From positions 38,564,001 to 38,628,000 of the forward strand of contig CM114272.1 of the NCBI GenBank assembly GCA_050084515.1: a stretch of 64,000 nucleotides of DNA, read 5' to 3'. This document shows positions 57,301-64,000 of the stretch, piece after piece. Below the pieces are notes generated by a model, which was given only the letters and a program-made list of their open reading frames with translations, was not told the origin of the DNA and did no database searches. Position 1 is the stretch's first letter, and each line of letters begins with the position of its first letter. Made by a program: the position numbers and the translations under genes. The DNA comes from Blasia pusilla (Eukaryota; Marchantiophyta; Marchantiopsida; Blasiales).

Positions 57301-58600
57301 AAAATTTTAAAAACATGGGCACTACACGATGTTTGCTGGCCTCCCAACCCCGTAGTTTCCGCCTATGTTACCGCATTCCCGCTCCGCCGTGGCCAAGACC
57401 GGACTCTTCCCGGCCCACTTTGCCGCGGCCACGAGTCGCATGATGCCTTTGTCGGACCTGTCGTGAGTGCTGTCTGGCCGTCCGGGCCGTATTTTTTTGG
57501 ATCCGGCCTCGTGCCTTTTAATTGGCTGATCCCGAGCTGCTAATGACCCTGACTGTGCGCGCTTCCACTCGACTCTTGTGCTCACGCCTCCGACCTTGCG
57601 ATCCTGAATGTGCCTGCCGACGTCGATCAAGCGATCAAGCGCCATCGTGGTCGTATAGGTATTACCACCAACGCGGTAAGGGTATGAACTGCATGGCTTC
57701 CTTCATGGTTTTTTGCTAAGCCCCGTCCGTCCGTGCATGGATGTATTTCTGATGCCGGTGGCCGCCTACCCTGTTGCCCCGTGTCGACTGCCGTGGCCGC
57801 AACCCTAGCCGCGCTCTGTTCAGTTCTATCGTGATGTGCTATACCCTATCGCAAGTTGCTTGTGGCCATGCCCTGCTTGCGCCCAGGGACCCAGGGACTA
57901 CCGCGCCCATTCTCCTACTATAGCTCGCCACCCTGTTGTACCCTTTCCGGATATGCACAACACATGGGGATGCGGGTCCTAACGTGGTGTCATGACCAAC
58001 TAGCTTCAACCCTACCAACTAGCAACTAGCTTCGGCCCTAGTTATCTGTTGTACTCCGTCTGTTTGTTCGTCTCTGGCCTTACCCGTCCTACTACCGTCC
58101 ATATGCGGCATCAACCGTTTGATGACCGTTCCATTACCAACGGTCAGAGCTCGTCGATTTGTTGAGTTGCACCACCGTTGTATACTTGGTGATTTGCACC
58201 ACCGCCATCTACGTATCGTGGTCGCCGCCGATACCGTTCATCATCAATCGTCACACGTAGGGTACACGCAAGCATCAACATGTAACCTTTTGGATTGATG
58301 GGGTCCGAGTTTTCTTGCTTCTTTGCTATGTCGTGATTTGTAGCCGCTCGACGACAATCGAGTACCGTTCTGTGACGCCCGTAGCCGTAACGCGCCGTGG
58401 ATTGCCGCGCCGTGCCCCTCATGGCTGTATCGCACCATCTCAATCGCGAAGCTGCTCCATTGTTGGGGAGCAGATTGTTTTTTTTTAATGAGGAGGATAT
58501 GCCGCCGAGTGTCGCGCTCCATTTTTGCGTGACGTTGTCGTATAGTAAAATCATGCAGTGTGTAAACTCGTTCCTCATTAAGTGTTAGATAGAGTTTTAT
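57301..58600. other. GC-rich stretch, no gene recognised
   Basis: Clearly more GC-rich than its surroundings, with many CG dinucleotides. Open frames on both strands (such as 58144-58578 minus) lack recognisable motifs. Origin unknown. Confidence 0.4.
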
Positions 58601-59929
58601 TAGTATTAATTACATTAGCTTAGGAAAAGGAAATTCTCATGTTTAAACCTCTTTATGATGCCTCGTGTATGCGGGCCCAACTTTAGGAAAAGAGGTAATA
58701 AATAAAAGATGACTTTATAAAAGTAAAGTAGTGAGGTTGGTGCTTTAATGAAAAGCAAAAGTAGTCTTGATTGGTGGCTAGGGTAGTTGGGGTAATTTGG
58801 AAAATATCAAGTGGGTAAAAGAGGATATTTTGGAAGAGATAAGAGGAAATCTACTTGTGTCAAAATATGATTGGCTAAGCTTTGAGAGGAAGCCATGTGG
58901 CACAAGATAAGATTAGCTCTATTTCGTACTCTTGTGGATCCCTTATGAGTATATAAAGAAGAGGGACCTTCAAGGGTTCATCACCTTCTATTTCACATCT
59001 TGAGTCTCCCGTGTCACTCTTGAGTGTATGGCTTTGGGATTGCTTGCTCTTCCAATGAGAGTGGATCACCCCTCTTGGGAGAATAACTTAACCATGGTTT
59101 ATTCTTCGAGAGGTTTCTAGAGTGTGGTGTGTGTGGAGATGAGAGGCTTGTCACCTTAGAGGAGTTTAGTCATACTAAAATAGTGAATATTATGGCTTGT
59201 TATTTTCCCAATGAGAGTGGACTACCCCTCTTGGGAGAATAATTCCGCCAAAACCCATTCTTAAGGAGAGTAGAGAATGTCTGTCAAGCATGGATAGGGG
59301 TGGAGCACGAGTTGTGCCCGACTTTCCTTTCCTCAATCCTTACCATATCAAGGTACTCTTTATAGATATGCACTGGTTCACTTGCTATTTAGTTTGTCAC
59401 TTTGGGGAGGCATTCATGAACCAGGTCATGCAATCTCCAACTCCGATGATTCTTCCTATCGTCACATATAGAAGAACATGGGATTGTACTTTGTATGTCC
59501 TTATATAGCGATCCAGGGACGTCAATAGGCCTACTTAAGTAGGGTTTAACATTAGTTGTGCAATCTTCCTCGTGTACAAGCATAAAGTAGTTTATAGGGA
59601 TTTTATAGTTAGGAATTTCGGGGTCCAATGTTACAAAGAAGTGATCGGCTCGGCACTTCCATTTGTGATATCTGTCGTGAGAGAATGGAGAGTGTACGTA
59701 ATAATTTTGTATTGAAAAAGGAGAACTTCTTAGAAAGTTTACCTTGCATCGACCACGTCTGGCGAAGCTAGAAGGCCCGCCCTTACTCGACGCGAGAACG
59801 TGCCGTTTGTAGCTGTTCCGTGCCGCCAGTGCCTCACCGTACCGCTGGACCCCATCGCACATCGAGGATATTTGAGCATCGTCAGTAGTAGAGGAGTACG
59901 ACTTGCTAGTTGGAGGATTTTGTCTTCAC
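58601..59929 (+). other. Non-coding, with a 35-bp direct repeat and a TATA-like box
   Basis: GAGTATATAAAGAAGAGGGA lies near 58948-58967. CCAATGAGAGTGGA-CACCCCTCTTGGGAGAATAA-type repeats lie at 59052-59086 and 59208-59242, 156 bp apart. This may be promoter/leader DNA of the following gypsy element. The minus-strand frame at 59389-59862 has no motif and is not called. Confidence 0.4.
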
Positions 59930-60295
59930 GACCGAGTTGGGGTCGAGATTTGCAGTTGATGAGGAGCGACATAGACATTTATTCAGGTTACCCATTCTGG
60001 TCTTTTTTCCTGTATGTGTTAGGGATTTTCGGATATTGGGTTGTCATTTGGGGATATTGGATTTCGTGCAGATGCTGAGAGCATCGTTGATGTATGGATT
60101 TAGGGGACATAGACTTGTGTGGGATGTCTAGAGTTGAGGGTACGTGTTGTTCATGAGTCAATAGATTAGCCAATTTGTCGCATCCCACCGCTTGTTACCG
60201 CACAACACACATCTTAGTGAGAGAGTGTAGCTTGAGTGTCGCATGTTAGATGGAGTGATTACTCACGAGGTTGAGAGTGATCGTGTGAGAGGGGC

Positions 60296-62360
60296 ATGAG
60301 GGTCATCACGACATCCTTTTCGGACTTTGAGAGGCTAGGTGGTGGATCTGAGAGTAGCTCTAGAGGGTTTACCTGGAGTGGTGCGAGGTTTCGAGGGTCT
60401 CAACGTGAGAGACCACCTCGATCTCTTTCTGTGTCATCTTCAGATGAGGGTGAAAATGTTGAGGAGTTTGTTAGTCCATCACCATGTATATTGAGTGGTC
60501 CTACCAGTTGGGCGTACAAGATAGACGACCAAGGTAGAGGACCGCTTTGGTTTTCGGGTGCTATAGGCACTATAGAGCTACATAACTTCATTATGGAGTT
60601 TAGGAGTTGGTGTGACTCACAGTGGGCTAGGAACTCTAGAGAATTCAACCCGTTTACAACATGGAACGGTATGTTCTAGCACTAGAGGGGGCACCCATGG
60701 ATGATTACCATGAGTTCTCCCACATAAATGCCTAGGAGATTGAGGCATGGCGACTCTATTATGACCCACATTATGTGTCATGGACTGAGCCGTTTCCCGA
60801 CGAGGAGGAGTGGTCAAGAGGGGCTACTCCCTCTTCCGCGAGTGATGTTTTAGGAGGGGTAACTCGCACTGGAGTAGTTGCACTGTCCAATCGGGTTCGT
60901 CCTAGGCTCAACCTCGTGGTTGAGTTCTTTGCTGAGTTACGGATGAGGTACCAGGGGGTACGGAGGGAGAAGTTGCAGAGCATCCATGACTTCCATAGGC
61001 GTCGGGGTGAGAGTTTGCTTGAGGTTTACACTCGTCTATGCCGATTGATTAACGTCACTGAGGGGATGATAGAGTCCTAGGCTATCTAGTCATGGCACGC
61101 GATGTTGGACCGAACCCTACGGACATAAGTGCGGGAGGGGATGCTTATTAGGAACACCTCACCTACGTTGAGAGATGATTTCAGGACCGGTGAGAAAATT
61201 GAGGGCAACATGGCGGAGGAGAGCGTAGCCACCATGAGTTCTAGGCTAGAGCAGTCATGATTGCCTGCACCACTAGTGTAGCAACGTGGATTCCGAGATA
61301 AGTCTGTGGCACCACGAGCTTAGGAAGGATACCAAGAGGCCGTGCCATAGAGACTTGCATCTTCATATACGGCTCAGCAGCAGCTGCCTACGATTATTTG
61401 TTGGGCATGTGGTGGAGCCCATCACCAACGCAATTGGTTCTCGTTAGGGTCATGGACGCGTGCCTTAGCATGGAGAAGGAGATGGTGCTGCATCAGGAGG
61501 TTATTAGTGTGACTATTTTCAGAGCTATGATCACACACACGCCATGTGTTTCATCTTACACCTCGGGTTACATCCAGACCGAGGGCCAGAGAGGGCACCA
61601 AAGCGAGTTGCCGGTGCGGGTGGTCCTAGAGATCGTGCACTAGGTGGTCCCGTTGGGGGATGAGGAATTGGATTTGCCCAAGGGGGTGGTGGAGTTGCAT
61701 GTGGAGGAGGTAGAGTCCTACCACCTAGATGCATCAAGGGAGACGCCGAGCATGAGGGTGGGATGGCTGCTCAAATACAGCAGCAGATTGCCGCTATGGC
61801 ATTGAGGTTACCCGATGCCGGATCCGCGGCATTGACGTCTTATGGAGCAGCCAGAGATATGGAGGATCCTAGTTGGATGTGCGGGGTTGCCCCGATGGAG
61901 GCCGCTTTAGTTGTTACGCTTGGAGCAGCCACAGAGTTGGATCCACAGAAAGGGAAGCCAAGAAACAGACCAGGCTTCCTCAATCCTTCACGTTGTCCAA
62001 GGCGATGAGGACTCCATCGGTGGGTCCTATTCAGAGTTCCCAAAGAGTTGGTGATTTTGTTGGTATGCAAGCACGGAGGGCGATGGGAGAAGCGAGTGCA
62101 ATGACTCCTATTGCTGATGCTCAAGAGGAGCATGTGTCGAGCACGTTGTTGGGGGCGGCCACTGATGTATATCGCGCTCCTTTATTTTATGCTTCCGATG
62201 TTATGACGTTGGCTGCTGTGCTATGTGAGCGTGGAGTTGGTGTTCCTTTGTCACATTCAGGGGTGATTGTAGAGGAGGTGATGGACCTGCCCTTGGACCC
62301 TATGCTTGGGTCTTCCACGTCAGATACATGGAAGGCTACAGCGTTGTTATGGTCGTGATA
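60296..62360 (+). pseudogene. Ty3/gypsy gag
   Basis: 60296-61080 encodes the capsid-type region: a Ser-rich start (SLSVSSSDEGENVEEF), FNPFTTWNGMF, MDDYHEF, then VVEFFAELRMRYQGVRREKL and FHRRRGESLLEVYTRLCRLI, a retrotrans_gag-like helix pattern. A degenerate zinc knuckle reads CWACGGAHHQRN (61399-61434), CX2CX4H with the last Cys position now Phe. The C-terminal part (61873-62358: SFTLSKAMRTPS, IVEEVMDLPLDPMLGSST) matches the 26.6-27.0 kb remnant. Several stops break the frame (60677-60679, 61078-61080 and others). Confidence 0.7.
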
Positions 62361-62658
62361 TGCTTTGTGAATGTATTCAATCTTGGGAGACCTCTTTGAA
62401 TGATGGACAACATCTCGAAAGTTAGAGGGTGCTAACTTTGATATAATTTCAATATGAAATCTGATAGCGCTAACTTTAATATTGATTTGATATTAACTAA
62501 ATAATTTTTTGACATATTTTTTTATATCAATAAACTTTATATGCCAATTACATTAGATTTCTATAGAAAAAATCTCAATACAAAGACGACATCATAAATA
62601 CATCAAATACATATCATATTAATCTAATTAATATCAAAATGACGCAACTCCAAGTTTT
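62361..62658. other. AT-rich insertion between gag and protease
   Basis: About 250 bases of strongly AT-rich DNA that interrupt the otherwise moderately GC retroelement. Related short motifs GTGCTAACTTTGATAT and GCGCTAACTTTAATAT occur at about 62429 and 62468. Possibly a small insertion; ends not resolved. Confidence 0.4.
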
Positions 62659-63057
62659 GTGATGAATGAGATATTTGGGATGCTGTTCATATTATGTTTT
62701 AGGACTGCTAGGATGGCGGAGATGCCCGCTAGACCTGCAATAGAGCGTGCCATGGCTTCTCCTAGTGTTGTATTGTTAGATAAGTGGGGAGAAGTCTTCC
62801 AGTTGGTGAGTCTAGGAGGTAGAGGTTTTAGACCACAGCGTGTCTTGTTGGATTCAGGAGCGCAATCCCTCACGTTGGAAAAAGCGGCATTTAGAGGATT
62901 CGGCTTGACGAGAGCCGATGTGGAGCGTTGTCCATTCCGGATATTGACATCCTTGGGTGGAGTGAGTACCACACAGTATATCACCCGACATGAGGTTGTG
63001 GTGAGGATTTTTTGGGGACTTTCTCAAATGAGTCCGTGGTGTGAGCCAAGGCGATAG
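62659..63057 (+). pseudogene. Ty3/gypsy retropepsin-like protease
   Basis: An open frame with LDKWGEVFQLVSLGGRGF, PQRVLLDSGAQSLTLEKAAF and RCPFRILTSLGGVST. The LLDSGAQS block is the catalytic Asp-Ser-Gly motif of retroviral-type aspartic proteases, with the flanking hydrophobic strands in the expected places. It lies after gag and before the methyltransferase domain. No stop inside the core, but the frame ends at 63057 and the polyprotein resumes at 63076 in another frame. Confidence 0.7.
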
Positions 63058-63075
63058 TGGAGGAGAGGTGCCACT

Positions 63076-64000
63076 GTGGAGCTCCGACGTTTATTTGATG
63101 AGCATGTGCAGACGGCGTGGTGTCAAGCCTTTGCACCAGAGCGTGATGGGTCAAAGGAACCTGAGGTAGCCAAGAGTGCTACTATGACCCCTTTGGATAC
63201 CACCCCGATTGTGTGGTACATCCCAGAGGAGGATATTCGCGTGTTGGATCTCTTTGGGGGGATAAGCACTAGCTTAGCTACTGTTTTGCAAGTAGGAGTG
63301 CGCGTGCAGCAGTACCTCGATGTTGAGATTGATGATGTTGCAAGGCACGCTTCACTTCACCATGTGGCGTAGTTACGCCTCCAATTTCCTGACTTTTTGT
63401 CTATGTCTACCATTCAGGGGTATCAGAGTTCCCTACCAAGGGACATTTCATTACTGAAGGCCCAGGATTTGGAGCGGGTAGGGACCATAGACTTGGTCAT
63501 TGCTGGTAGGTCGTGTCAGGGCCAATTGAGTGTTGGACGGGGTAGCGGGTTGGCTGACTCTTGGTCCAGGTTTTTTTGGAAGATGATGCAGATCTAACGA
63601 CACTTACAGGAGCATCAGTCTTGTTCTCGAGCATACATTCTAGAAAATGTGCCAATTTTGGGCGATTTAAGGTCAAGCATGGTCACGAGTGCACATGGAT
63701 CGGCCCGACAGTGTTGTTAGATGCGTCGAGTGTAGGTTAACGAGCACATTTCCTGCGTCTTTGGTGGACCAACTTGAGGTTTTGCGGAGGACATATGCAA
63801 GAGTGGAGTGCCCCTCCGATTTTTTGGTGGATTCTATTATGGATCCAAGTCGTTGATCCCAGGCAATGAGGCATGATGATCGATCGCTCTTGAGTGTGAT
63901 CAAGAGGATTGGCATGCCACGAGCAGCCTTTCCCACATTGGTGAGTTTTCCCGCTTCTTATGCATTCAAAGAAGCCGGACCTGGCTTGGTTTGGGATGAC
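63076..64000 (+). pseudogene. DNMT3-like cytosine-C5 methyltransferase domain in a gypsy polyprotein (runs off window)
   Basis: Motif I: RVLDLFGGISTSLATVLQVG (63238-63297), then YLDVEID with the acidic residue of motif II. Motif IV: IDLVIAGRSCQGQLS (63487-63531), with the catalytic Cys codon at 63514-63516; the usual Pro before Cys is Ser here. Motif VI: AYILENVPILGD (63631-63666). Motif VIII-like: LLDASSVG...RAHFLRLWWTNL (63709-63775) in a shifted frame. C-terminal: FPTLVSFPASYAF then GPGLVW (63925-63995). The order and spacing are those of C5-cytosine methyltransferases, nearest in style to the DNMT3/DRM type. Stops at 63370, 63595 and near 63718-63738, plus a frameshift, disable this copy. 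RT is expected beyond the window. Confidence 0.8.

Noticed and set aside
58144-58578. A 144-residue minus-strand open frame in the GC-rich stretch
   Set aside because: High GC favours chance open frames; a second overlapping frame of similar quality exists, and neither shows a family signature.
59389-59862. A 157-residue minus-strand open frame
   Set aside because: No recognisable motif, no related copy in the window, and it lies in probable leader DNA of a gypsy element.

Overview
The window looks like intergenic chromatin from a large, transposon-rich streptophyte (plant-lineage) nuclear genome, probably a non-flowering land plant or close relative. The species cannot be named from this sequence. 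The only gene that looks like an intact host gene is a six-exon Sec61 alpha (translocon pore) gene at 35916-38528, with canonical GT-AG introns and a predicted 478-residue product that reads as plant Sec61 alpha. Nearly everything else is layered, decayed mobile DNA.

The dominant family is a large DNA transposon with one complete copy (10034-22085) bounded by a perfect 10-bp target-site duplication (10024-10033 and 22086-22095). It carries two divergent multi-exon genes. The rightward gene has a Mutator-like (MULE) transposase core and a C-terminal SWIM zinc finger. The leftward gene encodes, in order, a charged coiled coil, a ParB-like DGNHR domain and a split beta-class amino-methyltransferase-like domain (motif IV in one exon, motif I in a later one). 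Two rearranged relatives lie at 1-7942 and 44430-55072. All copies have stops, frameshifts or broken splice sites.

A 27-bp palindrome fills introns, untranslated regions and the shared promoter of this family, in dozens of copies. It has 12-nt arms (GCAACCCGTCGG and its reverse complement) around a 3-nt core. Several variants carry matched changes in both arms. I saw no such arrays in Sec61 or in the other transposons.

The remaining regions are retroelements and Helitron remains. 7943-8392 and 39675-40425 are Helitron Rep and helicase pieces. 24799-34740 is a Ty3/gypsy-type element (gag remnant, then RT, RNase H, integrase and a PHD finger) split by a nested opposite-strand gypsy. 41056-42230 is Ty1/copia. 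42940-44425 has LINE pieces, LTR-like sequence and a 161-bp CT microsatellite. 55857-57300 is LTR-like. 59930-64000 is the 5' half of a related gypsy element whose retropepsin is followed by a DNMT3-like cytosine methyltransferase domain running off the window end.

Two unrelated transposon classes here therefore carry DNA-methyltransferase-like domains: a MULE with an N4/N6-type fold and a gypsy element with a C5-type domain. One gypsy element also carries a PHD chromatin-reader finger. Together with the paired-arm palindromes these are the most unusual content.
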